From the NCBI GenBank assembly GCA_020160935.1, contig JAIUPL010000002.1:248001-312000 (forward strand): a stretch of DNA of 64,000 nucleotides. The letters are read 5' to 3'. Position 1 is the stretch's first letter. Every line of letters starts with the position of its first letter. Source of the stretch: Bacteroidota bacterium. Lineage in GTDB: Bacteria > Bacteroidota > Bacteroidia > Chitinophagales > Saprospiraceae. The position numbers and the translations under genes were made by a program. The notes beneath the pieces were generated by a model that saw nothing but the letters and a program-made list of their open reading frames with translations, did not search any database and was not told where the DNA came from. This document shows, in pieces, positions 17,535 to 26,573 of this stretch.

Positions 17535-18970
17535 TACCGCCATCCGCCGCCCAATTCCCGATATACCTGCACCACAGAGGTCATCATATCGCGTTTGGTT
17601 TCCATCAATTCCAGTTTGGCTTCCAGCACGTCGCGTTGCGTCATCAGTACCTCGAAATAGTCGACGCGGGCGGATTTGAACAGGTCGTTGGAAGCGCTGA
17701 TCGCCCGATTGAGCGCATCTACCTGTTGCGATTTCAGCGCGTAGTTTTTTTCCAGGTTGCTGATATTCGACAGTTGGGTCGACACACCGAGATAAGCATT
17801 CAGGATAGAGCGCTCGTAGTTGTAAATGGCCTGCAATTGCCGGTTGTTGGCGCTGTAAAACTCCGCTTTAATCGCGTTGCGGTTGATGATGGGCCCTGCC
17901 AGGTCGCCAGCCATGGTAAACAGCAGCGATTCGGGGAATTTGACCAGATACGAAGGTTTGAACGCCTGCAAACCCAGCGCCGCCGAAATTTCGAGCGAGG
18001 GATAAAACTCGGCCCGCGCCACCTGAATGTCGATATTCGAGGCGGCCAGTTCCAGTTCGGCCTGGCGGATGTCGGGTCGGTTGGCCAGCAGGCTCGACGG
18101 AATACCCGTGTGCACTTCGGCAGGTACAAGGCTCAGAAAATCGCCTTGCGTGCGCTTGATTTCCTGAGGATAGCGGCCCAGCAGGAAGTTGATGCGGTTT
18201 TCGGTTTCCTTGATTTTCTGCAGTATTTCAAACTCCATGCTTTGCGATGCCAGCACTTCTGCCTGAAATTTCTGTACGCCGAGTTCGGTGGTTTGGGCGG
18301 CCTCTTTCTGGATTTTTACAATCTCCAGTGCATTTTTCTGGAGATCGATATTCTGGCGGACGATCTGAAGTTGGCCGTCCAGCGCCAGCAATTCGTAGTA
18401 GGAATTGGCAATTTCCGCGATCAGGTTGGTCACCACGAAATTTTTGCCTTCTACACTTGCCAGATAGCGCGTGACGGCGGCTTTCTTGGCGTTGCGCAGT
18501 TTTTTCCAGATGTCTACTTCCCAGTTGGCGTAGGCCACCGGCGCGTAATCGAGCAGCACTTCAGGCACTTCTTTGCCCGGCGTTATTTCCGTAGAGGCAT
18601 CGCCTGCGCCCTGGCTGGTGTAGCGCCCTACTTTTTCGAGGCCAATGCCGCCCCCGGCACGCACAGAAGGCAGGATGGCGCCTTTGCGCATCATCACTTC
18701 ATTGCGGGAGATTTCAATTTCCTGCAAAGTGATGTTCAATTCCTGGTTGTTGCGCAGGGCGACGTCGATCAGTTCGAGCAGGTTCGGATCTTTGAAAAAC
18801 GACTTCCACGATATTTGGGCGATGTTGCTCGTATCTGTGGTTGCATTCCCGAAGGTGTCCGGCACTGTCGTGTTGACGCTTTTGGTAGCAATGGTCGGCA
18901 CCTTGCAGGACGCCATTGCCAGACCCAGCCCTAGTGGCAGGAGCAAATGATATATTTTAAAATTCAACAT
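17534..18970 (-). CDS. RND efflux outer-membrane factor (NodT/OprM-type lipoprotein)
   Basis: A 478-residue outer-membrane factor from ATG 18970. The signal ends in a lipobox (LAMASC), so it is lipid-anchored as in OprM/NodT proteins. Two outer-membrane efflux repeats are visible: LLELIDVALRNNQELNI with ASTEITPGKEVPEVLLDYAP, and SLLANRPDIRQAELELAASN with a long coiled coil; the NRPDIRQAE motif is diagnostic. It forms the outer-membrane duct of the tripartite pump with the two preceding genes, and overlaps the pump gene by 14 bp. Its stop codon overlaps a REP palindrome edge. Confidence 0.93.
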   Translation of the reverse strand: MLNFKIYHLLLPLGLGLAMASCKVPTIATKSVNTTVPDTFGNATTDTSNIAQISWKSFFKDPNLLELIDVALRNNQELNITLQEIEISRNEVMMRKGAILPSVRAGGGIGLEKVGRYTSQGAGDASTEITPGKEVPEVLLDYAPVAYANWEVDIWKKLRNAKKAAVTRYLASVEGKNFVVTNLIAEIANSYYELLALDGQLQIVRQNIDLQKNALEIVKIQKEAAQTTELGVQKFQAEVLASQSMEFEILQKIKETENRINFLLGRYPQEIKRTQGDFLSLVPAEVHTGIPSSLLANRPDIRQAELELAASNIDIQVARAEFYPSLEISAALGLQAFKPSYLVKFPESLLFTMAGDLAGPIINRNAIKAEFYSANNRQLQAIYNYERSILNAYLGVSTQLSNISNLEKNYALKSQQVDALNRAISASNDLFKSARVDYFEVLMTQRDVLEAKLELMETKRDMMTSVVQVYRELGGGWR

Positions 18971-21900
18971 GGTGATCAATTTCTTCTGTTAACGGATTTT
19001 CTTCTTCGTCTTCCACAAAATGAACCTTTTCAGACCGGCGACCGATCAGGTAGTACAGCCCTGGTATCATTAGCACGCCTATGATCGTACCGATGAGCAT
19101 ACCGCCGGCGGAAGCGGAACCAATGGTGCGGTTGCCAATAGCGCCCGGGCCAGTGGCGAACACCAATGGAATCAGACCAGCGATAAATGCGAACGAAGTC
19201 ATCAGAATTGGGCGGAAACGCGCTACTGAGCCCTCTACGGCAGCGGTAAAAACCGAATCGCCCGAGCGGTGTCGCTGCACGGCAAATTCCACGATCAGTA
19301 CGGCATTTTTACCCAACAAACCGATCAGCATGACGATGGCCACCTGTGCGTAAATGTTGTTTTCCAGACCGGCAATTTTCAGCAGCAGGAAAGCACCGAA
19401 AATACCCGTCACCAGAGAGAGGATGACTACAAACGGCAGGATAAAACTTTCATATTGCGCCGACAGGATCAGGTAGACGAACCCGAGACAAATCAGGAAG
19501 ATGTACAGGGCTTCGTTGCCGCGCCCCACCTCATCCTTGGAAATACCCGCCCAGTCGATGCCAAAACCCCGCGGCAGGGTTTTATCGGCCACATCCATAA
19601 TGGCAGCAATGGCCTCGCCGCTGCTGTAACCCGGTGCAGCCTGGCCGCTGATCTCGGATGCATTGTACAGGTTGTGGCGTGTGATTTCCGACAGGCCGTA
19701 CACTTTTTCCATTTTCATAAATGCGGAAAACGGCACCATTTCCTCGCGGTCGTTCTTCACGTACAGTTTCAGGATGTCTTCCGGCAAGGCGCGGTATTCG
19801 GGCGATGCCTGCACAATGACTTTGTACTGACGACCAAATTTGATGAAACTGATTTCATAGTTACTACCCAGCAAGGTGGAAAGCGTATTGGTGGCATTTT
19901 CGATGCTCACGCCTTTCTGCTGTGCAATGTCGTTGTCGATGCGCAGCATGTACTGTGGGAAACTGGCACTGTAAAACGAGAACACCGACGACAGTTCCGG
20001 GCGCTGGTTGAGGGCATTTACAAACTCGTTGTTCACCGTTTCCATTTTTTTGTAGTCGCCCGAACCTGCTTTATCGAGCAGACGTAATTCAAAACCGCCC
20101 GCCGCGCCATAGCCGGGCACCGCCGGAGGCTGGAAAAACTCGATGGTAGCGCCTGTAATGTCTTTGGAGCGCTCTTCAATTTCCTCGATCACCTCGCGGG
20201 CCGAATGCTTGCGCTCTTCCCAACTTTTCAGGTTGATGAGGCAGGTGCCCGAGTTGGCGCCTGTGCCTTCCGTCAGGATTTCGTAGCCAGCAAGGCAGGA
20301 AACGGATTGTACGTCTTCTATTTCCTCCGCAATTTTTTGCAGACGCTCGGCTACTTCGTTGGTACGTTCGAGGCTGGAGCCTGGCGGCGTTTGAATAACG
20401 GCATAAAACATACCCTGATCCTCATTTGGGATAAAACCCGTGGGCAAGGTGTTGTTGAAATACCAGGTACCAGCAAAAAACGCCAGCAACACACCCAGGG
20501 TGACCACACGCCGGTTGACGATCAGTTTCAGGATGTTCCGATACCCACCTGACAAGCTGTTAAACCAGTTGTTGAAGCCATCCAGAATCCGGTTTAGCAC
20601 CGTTTTCTTTCTGGGCTGGCCATGCGTGTTTTTCAACATCATGGCACAAAGAGCCGGCGTCAGCGTCAGGGCGATCAAACCCGAAAGAACGATGGAGGTG
20701 GCCATCGTGATGGAAAACTGGCGGTAGAAAATACCTACCGGCCCCGACATGAAGGCCACCGGAATAAACACCGCCGCCATCACCAGCGTAATGGCAATAA
20801 TCGCCCCACTGATTTCGTGCATGGCCTCTTCGGTAGCCTGTACAGGCCCCAGGTGCTTGGTTTCCATCTTGGCGTGCACGGCTTCCACCACCACAATGGC
20901 GTTGTCGACCACAATACCGATAGCCAGTACGAGGGCAAACAGCGTAATCAGGTTGAGCGTGATTCCGAAATACGACATGAACATGAAGGTACCAATGAGC
21001 GATACCGGCACTGCAATCGTCGGAATCAGCGTGGAACGCCAGTCGCCCAGAAACAGAAACACCACCAGTCCCACCAGCAAGAACGCCTCTACCAGGGTGT
21101 GCAGCACTTTTTCGATGGAGGCATCGAGGAAGGTGGATACGTCGTAACTGATCTCGTAGTCCATGCCTTTTGGGAATGAATTGGCCTTGATTTCCTTCAG
21201 TTTGGCCTTTACATCCTTGATAACCTGGCTGGCATTACTCCCGTACGACTGTTTGAGTACGATGGCCGCAGATGGCTTGCCGTTCAGGTTGGAATAGATG
21301 TCGTACATGGAACTGCCAAATTCCACTTTTGCAACGTCTTTCAAGCGCAGCATTTCGCCATTTGGGCTGGCGCGCAGCACGACATTTCCGTACTCCTCTT
21401 CGGTGGTAAAACGGCCCGGGTATTTCAGTACGTACTCGAATGCCTGTGAACGTTTGCCCGAACTTTCGCCGGTTTTACCGGGCGAGGCTTCGAGGCTTTG
21501 TGCACTGAGGGCTTCCATCACTTCATCGGCCGAAATTTTATAGGCCAGCAGGCGGTCGGGCTTCAGCCAGATACGCATGGCGTACTCGCGGTTGCCGAGG
21601 ATGTCGGCAAAACCCACACCGTCGACGCGGCGCAGTTCGGACAAGAGGTTGATGTCGGCGAAGTTGAACAGAAATTTCTGGTCGGCCAGCGAGTCGGTGC
21701 TGTACAAGTTGATGTACATCAACATGTTGGATTCTTCGCGGGAAATTTTCACCCCTTCGCGCACTACCAGCGGCGGCAGTTTGTTCACTACTGATGCCAC
21801 GCGGTTTTGCACATTCAGCGATGCCTGGTTGGGGTCGGTACCGAGGTTGAAAATGATTTGCACGGTACCTTCGCCGTCGTTGCCAGCATCGGAAGTAATG

Positions 21901-22130
21901 TATTTCATACCGGGCACGCCGTTGAGCGCTCTTTCCAGCGGGATGATGACCGACTTGGTCATCAATTCGTTGTTGGCGCCCGGATAGTCGGCCACCACGT
22001 TCACTTTGGGCGGCGAAATCGACGGAAACTGCGTAACGGGCATTTTGACCAGCGCCAATGCGCCCATGAAAACGATAATAAGAGATATTACAATCGACAG
22101 TACCGGTCGATGTATAAAGATTTTGAACAT
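18957..22130 (-). CDS. RND multidrug efflux pump, HAE1/AcrB family
   Basis: A 1057-residue inner-membrane proton-driven pump of usual length for HAE1. Twelve membrane segments in two halves; start MFKIFIHRPVLSIVISLIIV, periplasmic porter signatures (TQFPSISPPKVNV, PGANNELMTKSVIIPLE) and in TM4 IGIVVDNAIVVVEAV. AcrB has Asp-Asp here; this protein has Asp-Asn, a substitution I believe is common in Bacteroidota relatives. The TM10 lysine is kept (LLGKNAVLIVEFA). It is the middle gene of an adaptor-pump-outer-membrane-factor operon, 26 nt after the adaptor. Substrates cannot be deduced; drugs, dyes or bile-like amphiphiles are usual for the family. Confidence 0.96.
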   Translation of the reverse strand: MFKIFIHRPVLSIVISLIIVFMGALALVKMPVTQFPSISPPKVNVVADYPGANNELMTKSVIIPLERALNGVPGMKYITSDAGNDGEGTVQIIFNLGTDPNQASLNVQNRVASVVNKLPPLVVREGVKISREESNMLMYINLYSTDSLADQKFLFNFADINLLSELRRVDGVGFADILGNREYAMRIWLKPDRLLAYKISADEVMEALSAQSLEASPGKTGESSGKRSQAFEYVLKYPGRFTTEEEYGNVVLRASPNGEMLRLKDVAKVEFGSSMYDIYSNLNGKPSAAIVLKQSYGSNASQVIKDVKAKLKEIKANSFPKGMDYEISYDVSTFLDASIEKVLHTLVEAFLLVGLVVFLFLGDWRSTLIPTIAVPVSLIGTFMFMSYFGITLNLITLFALVLAIGIVVDNAIVVVEAVHAKMETKHLGPVQATEEAMHEISGAIIAITLVMAAVFIPVAFMSGPVGIFYRQFSITMATSIVLSGLIALTLTPALCAMMLKNTHGQPRKKTVLNRILDGFNNWFNSLSGGYRNILKLIVNRRVVTLGVLLAFFAGTWYFNNTLPTGFIPNEDQGMFYAVIQTPPGSSLERTNEVAERLQKIAEEIEDVQSVSCLAGYEILTEGTGANSGTCLINLKSWEERKHSAREVIEEIEERSKDITGATIEFFQPPAVPGYGAAGGFELRLLDKAGSGDYKKMETVNNEFVNALNQRPELSSVFSFYSASFPQYMLRIDNDIAQQKGVSIENATNTLSTLLGSNYEISFIKFGRQYKVIVQASPEYRALPEDILKLYVKNDREEMVPFSAFMKMEKVYGLSEITRHNLYNASEISGQAAPGYSSGEAIAAIMDVADKTLPRGFGIDWAGISKDEVGRGNEALYIFLICLGFVYLILSAQYESFILPFVVILSLVTGIFGAFLLLKIAGLENNIYAQVAIVMLIGLLGKNAVLIVEFAVQRHRSGDSVFTAAVEGSVARFRPILMTSFAFIAGLIPLVFATGPGAIGNRTIGSASAGGMLIGTIIGVLMIPGLYYLIGRRSEKVHFVEDEEENPLTEEIDHHVEF

Positions 22131-22156
22131 TTCCGAAATTTTAAATTGGGAGGGAT

Positions 22157-23248
22157 TTATTCCGCTTTGAGTTTCAAATGCGTCACTACTTCCTGCGGGT
22201 TTTGAAACTCGTATTCGATCCGGTCATCGTCTTTCACTTTTTGAACGCCTTCCAGCAGAATCTTTTCGTCGGCATTCAGTCCGCTTCTGACCACGTATAA
22301 ATCAGGCACTTCGCCAGTGATATTGATTTCACGCGATTTCACCACCTTGTCGGCGCCGACTACGAAGACATATTTCTTGTTCTGAATTTCGTAAGTGGCT
22401 TTTTGTGGGATGATGACGGCGTTTTTGATCGGCATTTTCATTACCACTTTGCCCGTTTCGCCGTTGCGCAGCAGGTTGTCGGGATTGGGGAACAGCGCGC
22501 GGAAAGCGATGTTGCCGGTTTCGCTGTCGAACTCGCTTTCAATCACTTCCACCTTGCCTTTGTACTTGTGCATTTGGCCGTTGGCCAGCATCAGGTTGAT
22601 GATATTGTCGGCGCGGCCTTTTACATTGGTCTGGTATTCGAGGTATTCCGGTTCCGACACGTTGAAGTAGGCGAACATCTTGCTGTTGTCGGACAGGCTG
22701 GTGAGCAGTTCGCCTTCGTCGATCAGGCTACCCACTTTTTTCGGAATGCGGTCGATGTAACCCTCGAAAGGAGCGCGGATTTCGGTAAACGAGAGGTGCA
22801 CTTTTGCCATCGAAACGGCGGCTTTGGCCTGTTCGAGTTTGGCTTGTGCGAGGGCCTGTTCGTTTTTGGAAATCACATTTTTGTCGGCCAGTGCCGTTGC
22901 ATTTTGCAATTCGATTTCGGCGGCTTTGGCTTCGGCCTGCGCTTTTTGCAGTTCTGCTTCGTAGAGCGCGGGCATGATTTTAAACAGCAACTGGCCCGCT
23001 TTTACAAACTGGCCTTCGTCGACGTAAATGTTTTGCAGGAAGCCTTTCTCCTGTGCGTGTAATTCAATGTTTCTGACAGAGCGAATTTGTGAAACATATT
23101 CCTTGATGAAAGCAGTATCCATTGTAACAGGCTGTGTAACAATGAATTTGTTGATTTCTTCTCTTTCCTGTTTTTCGGCGGTGGCAGTGGTACAGCTTTG
23201 AAAAGCCAGCAGGGATACGAATCCCGCAAGCATCATAATTCTGATCAT
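22157..23248 (-). CDS. RND efflux periplasmic adaptor (AcrA/MexA-type lipoprotein)
   Basis: A 363-residue membrane-fusion protein, first gene of the RND operon. A lipoprotein signal (MLAGFVSLLAFQSC) is followed by lipoyl halves (GFLQNIYVDEGQFVKAGQ and IRAPFEGYIDRIPKKVGS) flanking an alpha-helical hairpin (about 90-155), a beta-barrel (NGETGKVVMKMPIKNAVIIP) and a membrane-proximal domain (YVVRSGLNADEKILLEG). Start ATG 23248 gives the expected N-terminus. The upstream 156 nt carry no recognisable operator, and no TetR-type repressor gene is adjacent, so regulation is not evident. Confidence 0.95.
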   Translation of the reverse strand: MIRIMMLAGFVSLLAFQSCTTATAEKQEREEINKFIVTQPVTMDTAFIKEYVSQIRSVRNIELHAQEKGFLQNIYVDEGQFVKAGQLLFKIMPALYEAELQKAQAEAKAAEIELQNATALADKNVISKNEQALAQAKLEQAKAAVSMAKVHLSFTEIRAPFEGYIDRIPKKVGSLIDEGELLTSLSDNSKMFAYFNVSEPEYLEYQTNVKGRADNIINLMLANGQMHKYKGKVEVIESEFDSETGNIAFRALFPNPDNLLRNGETGKVVMKMPIKNAVIIPQKATYEIQNKKYVFVVGADKVVKSREINITGEVPDLYVVRSGLNADEKILLEGVQKVKDDDRIEYEFQNPQEVVTHLKLKAE

Positions 23249-23404
23249 GATGTTTAAGAAATTGGAGTGGTTAAACGTGATGAATTCAAGGGAAATCGTT
23301 TCAGGCCAATACCATCAGGATATGGCTGAAAACGACAAAAGGAACCCATGCAGCCGGACTGGTCTGCAGATGTTCAAAATGAAGAAAATGGCAGGAAATG
23401 CGCG

Positions 23405-23788
23405 CTATAGTCTGAATACCTGATTGAACAGGTAGAGCGGCAGCGCGGCGCCGCGTGGGAGCAGGGTTGAAAATGGAAGGCGCACCTGCGTAATCGGAGG
23501 CAGGAAACACAGGGTCGGTTCGCCTGAGGACTGCTCCGCCTCATCGAAACCGCTGTTGTTGCTGTCATCGTCGTTGCTTTCCGTTGAGTTTTCCTCCAGA
23601 ATATATGGAAAGTCCTCCTCAAACTGATCGGAAAGGTCAGCATCCTCAATGAATACAGCAATACCTCTCTGCTCGATACGATCGTTGTTCGTGCAAAGGG
23701 ACAGGCCCTGGTTCGCTTCTGAATGCGCGTGACTCCCGTAGGCCAGTAGAAATACCAGTGGATATAGCAGTTGCCTTAATTCCATCAT
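23405..23788 (-). CDS. Small secreted hypothetical protein
   Basis: A 127-residue product from ATG 23788 with signal peptide MMELRQLLYPLVFLLAYG. The mature part is acidic and Ser/Asn-rich (FEEDFPYILEENSTESNDDD), ending in a more hydrophobic tail (LPLYLFNQVFRL). No family recognised. It sits between the phospholipase and the efflux adaptor on the same strand, 156 nt before the latter. An alternative frame over 23374-23661 has an implausible Arg/Ser/Cys composition and was not chosen. Confidence 0.55.
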   Translation of the reverse strand: MMELRQLLYPLVFLLAYGSHAHSEANQGLSLCTNNDRIEQRGIAVFIEDADLSDQFEEDFPYILEENSTESNDDDSNNSGFDEAEQSSGEPTLCFLPPITQVRLPFSTLLPRGAALPLYLFNQVFRL

Positions 23789-23863
23789 AGCGCTGCAAAA
23801 GTAGGGGCATATATGGGAACCGGACAGCGGGGTGCGTGTTAACAAATGGCAAAAGGGTAATCG

Positions 23864-26380
23864 TCACCAACTCATCGCCGGGTCGCTCATGCCCTCTTTC
23901 CCTGTTTCCACGCGGCCGGCATAGCGCCTTTCAAAACCCTGTAGGCCCTCCACCTGCACACTCAGTTCGTACCAGAAATGGCTTGCCCCGAGGTTAATAA
24001 AGAGGGTTTGGCTACTTTTTTTATCTATGATCAGATTTTTGGAAGGTAAATCATACGCCAGGTCGCGAATGTGGAAAGTCCTTTTCCGAGCCGTATGATT
24101 GTGCAGCGTAAGTACGATATGGCCTGTTGGAACGCCGTTCACGATTTCATAATCCAGCGTGGTTTCCAGGCCCTGGGTATCGGCATTGCCTTTGAGGGCA
24201 CGGTAAAAACCATTGGGGCCATACACTTCCAGGTGATACCGGCCGTCCTCAAACGCCGCCATGTCCCAGGTGTCGCTCAAGGTATCGCCCGCCCTGACGG
24301 CATAGTGCCGGGGCGCGGCCCATTGTTGCCGATAGGGCCGGGAGGTGTAAGCGATAAAGGGGCTGCCGCAGGCTTTTTCAGCAAATGCATCTTTACCTGC
24401 CTTGAATTGCAGGACAATATTTTTTTTGTGAGCGATGCCTTCCACATATAGTTCATAAGGCAGGGGGCGCGATTTGCGCATGCCCTTCTCCTGACGGGCG
24501 CCCCAGTCGAAACCCTTGTCATTGTGATTGATGCGCTCGATGTCGGCAGCGTTGAATGCCTTGAACCCGGAAGGTTTATCCTGAAACTTTGCCTGATGAA
24601 TGCCCTTGATGAAAGGCCCTTTGTTGATAAATTCCGGGAAGATGATTTTTTCGCCATTGTAAGGCTGAAACACCGAAGTCAGGTCGCCACAAACGGTGCG
24701 CCGCCATTCGGAAATATTGGATTCCTGCACCGCCTTTTTGGTTTTTTTACTCAAAAAAGTTTCCAGAAACTGCAATACGGAGGTGTGGTCGAACACTTCG
24801 GAGCACACCTGCCCACCGCGGCTCCAGGGGGAAGCGATGACCATGGGTACGCGGAACCCCAGTCCGATAGGGCCTTGAACGGCTTGTTTTTCAGGATTTT
24901 TGTAGTTGCGTTTTTGCTCGTGCAGGATGTTCACTTGTTCCACTGACAAGTCGATACCTTCCGATGCTTTGCCCGTTTCCGGCCGTTCGTGGTGGGGCGC
25001 AACGAAGGGCGGCACATGGTCGAACAGCCCGTCATTTTCGTCGTAGGTCAGGATGAAAATGGTTTTTTTCCACACCTCCGGGTTTTGCGTCAGGATGTCG
25101 AGGGCCTCCGACACGTACCAGGCCCCGTACCAGGGAGCATCGGGGTGGTCGGAAAATTTTTCAGGGGCCACCAGCCACGACACGGTGGGCAAATTGCCCG
25201 TTTGCACGTCTTTTCTGAACTGGTGCAGCAGGTCGCCTTTGGGCAGATTCAGGCTGCGTTGCTCGCCATTTTCCTCGTATTCGAAGGCGGTGAGGCTGCG
25301 GTAGTCGGGGTCGTTGCGGTTGGTGGTGAAGGCTTTTTGATGAATATTTTTATGGAAATCACTGAGTTGTTCGAATTTTTCCGGTACATACAGATCGAGG
25401 TCGCGGAGGAGCAGTTGGTAAAAATCTTTTTTACGTGCGAGTGTTTGTTGGGCATTCTCCAGTTCCGCTCCAGTGAGGGTGGCAACCTGCGCTTCCAGTT
25501 CCCTTATTTCAGCCGGTATTTTATCCCGTATTTCCAGCAAATGTTGGCGGTATTCCGGATGAAATTTCACCCTGTATTGTTCGAACCATTCAATCGGGTT
25601 GTCAGTAAAATTGGCCAGCAGCGCGTCGTATTCGCCTTCCAGTCCGGAGGGCACACTGATTTCATTCTGATAAATCCGCCATGGAATGCCGTGTTCTTCC
25701 AGCCGTTCGGGGAAAGAGGTCCATCTGACCCATTTTTCATAATCTACGTCTTCGTTTTTGACATTTGCCTTGACCTGAAAATCGGGCTTTTCCCGGATTG
25801 TACCACTCCACAGGTACAGTCGATTGGGCGTGGTGCCGGTCAGGGACGAACAGAAATGCTGGTCGCACACGGTAAAAGCGTCGGCCAGGGCATAATAAAA
25901 CGGAAGGTCTTCGCGATTGTAATAGCCCAGGGTAAGCGGTATGTGTTTGTAACCATCGAGGCCGGTTTGTTTCCAGTGCAGCCACCGGTCGTGCCAGCCG
26001 TGGTTGCGGGCGCCGCTCTGGTCTTCCCAGGCGTGTGGGAGCGAGTAAATCCAGGTGGCGTTGGAGCCTTTCATGTCGAGCCGGAAAGGTGCGTAGGTAT
26101 TGCCTTGTGCATCGGTCTGGAGCCAGACCTTGTTGCCATTGGGCTGGCGGATAGCCCGCGGGTCGTTGAAGCCGCGCACACCCTGCAATGCGCCGAAACA
26201 GTGGTCAAACGAGCGGTTCTCCTGCATCAAAATAACCACATGCTCGGCATCCCAAAAAGTACTGCCGAGCGCCGGATCAATGGAAAGCGCTTTTTGAATG
26301 GAAGGCGGCAGGTGGGTCATCAGGCCCGCGCCGGTGGATAAAATGGCTGCTTTTTTCAGGAAATCCCTTCTCGAATCCAT
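23864..26380 (-). CDS. Phosphocholine-specific phospholipase C (Tat-exported)
   Basis: An 838-residue phosphoesterase of the PlcH/PlcN/AcpA family. The N-terminus carries a twin-arginine signal (DSRRDFLKKAAILSTGAGL), then the catalytic domain (HVVILMQENRSFDHCFGALQGV, a metal/nucleophile motif in which the Thr/Ser-Asn region is EN-RSFDH; further HFCSSLTGTTPNRLYLWSG and LTYDENDGLFDHVPP) and two C-terminal domains resembling DUF756 (about 640-830; ENGRYHLEVYGPNGFYR-like segment at FEDGRYHLEVYGPNGF). Expected reaction: release of phosphocholine from phosphatidylcholine or sphingomyelin, outside the inner membrane. Length matches the family (about 700-850). Confidence 0.94.
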   Translation of the reverse strand: MDSRRDFLKKAAILSTGAGLMTHLPPSIQKALSIDPALGSTFWDAEHVVILMQENRSFDHCFGALQGVRGFNDPRAIRQPNGNKVWLQTDAQGNTYAPFRLDMKGSNATWIYSLPHAWEDQSGARNHGWHDRWLHWKQTGLDGYKHIPLTLGYYNREDLPFYYALADAFTVCDQHFCSSLTGTTPNRLYLWSGTIREKPDFQVKANVKNEDVDYEKWVRWTSFPERLEEHGIPWRIYQNEISVPSGLEGEYDALLANFTDNPIEWFEQYRVKFHPEYRQHLLEIRDKIPAEIRELEAQVATLTGAELENAQQTLARKKDFYQLLLRDLDLYVPEKFEQLSDFHKNIHQKAFTTNRNDPDYRSLTAFEYEENGEQRSLNLPKGDLLHQFRKDVQTGNLPTVSWLVAPEKFSDHPDAPWYGAWYVSEALDILTQNPEVWKKTIFILTYDENDGLFDHVPPFVAPHHERPETGKASEGIDLSVEQVNILHEQKRNYKNPEKQAVQGPIGLGFRVPMVIASPWSRGGQVCSEVFDHTSVLQFLETFLSKKTKKAVQESNISEWRRTVCGDLTSVFQPYNGEKIIFPEFINKGPFIKGIHQAKFQDKPSGFKAFNAADIERINHNDKGFDWGARQEKGMRKSRPLPYELYVEGIAHKKNIVLQFKAGKDAFAEKACGSPFIAYTSRPYRQQWAAPRHYAVRAGDTLSDTWDMAAFEDGRYHLEVYGPNGFYRALKGNADTQGLETTLDYEIVNGVPTGHIVLTLHNHTARKRTFHIRDLAYDLPSKNLIIDKKSSQTLFINLGASHFWYELSVQVEGLQGFERRYAGRVETGKEGMSDPAMSW

Positions 26381-26436
26381 GACATTTTTTTAGCAATGGG
26401 AAGATGGGATAAAAGTAATGGTTTGGAGTTTGAATT

Positions 26437-26563
26437 AGGATTGAGTGGATTAATAAAGGATTAGAAGGATTGCCGATTTTACGATGACAATTCATATAAT
26501 TTGAAAAATTGTCATCGTAAAATCGGCAATCCTTCTAATCCCTTTATTAATCCACTCAATCCT
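26437..26563. repeat. Near-perfect 56-bp inverted repeat (GGATTGA words)
   Basis: Arms 26437-26492 and 26507-26563 are reverse complements apart from one extra base, around a 14-nt AT-rich loop. The arms contain GGATT-based words. The repeat fills most of the gap between the radical SAM gene (stop at 26574) and the phospholipase start (26380), both on the minus strand, and should form a long hairpin in a read-through transcript. Confidence 0.95.
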
Positions 26564-26573
26564 GTTCATTCCC

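Noticed and set aside
17525-18934. 469-codon plus-strand open frame opposite the efflux outer-membrane factor
   Set aside because: Shadow of the NodT-type gene, which is in operon order with its adaptor and pump.
24989-26341. 450-codon plus-strand open frame inside the phospholipase gene
   Set aside because: Antisense shadow of a well-supported Tat-exported phospholipase; no recognisable domain.
26493-26506. AT-rich loop of the 56-bp hairpin as a promoter
   Set aside because: The loop CATATAATTTGAAA contains a TAATTTG-like string, but spacing to the TAnnTTTG form is off by one and no -33 box exists outside the arm.
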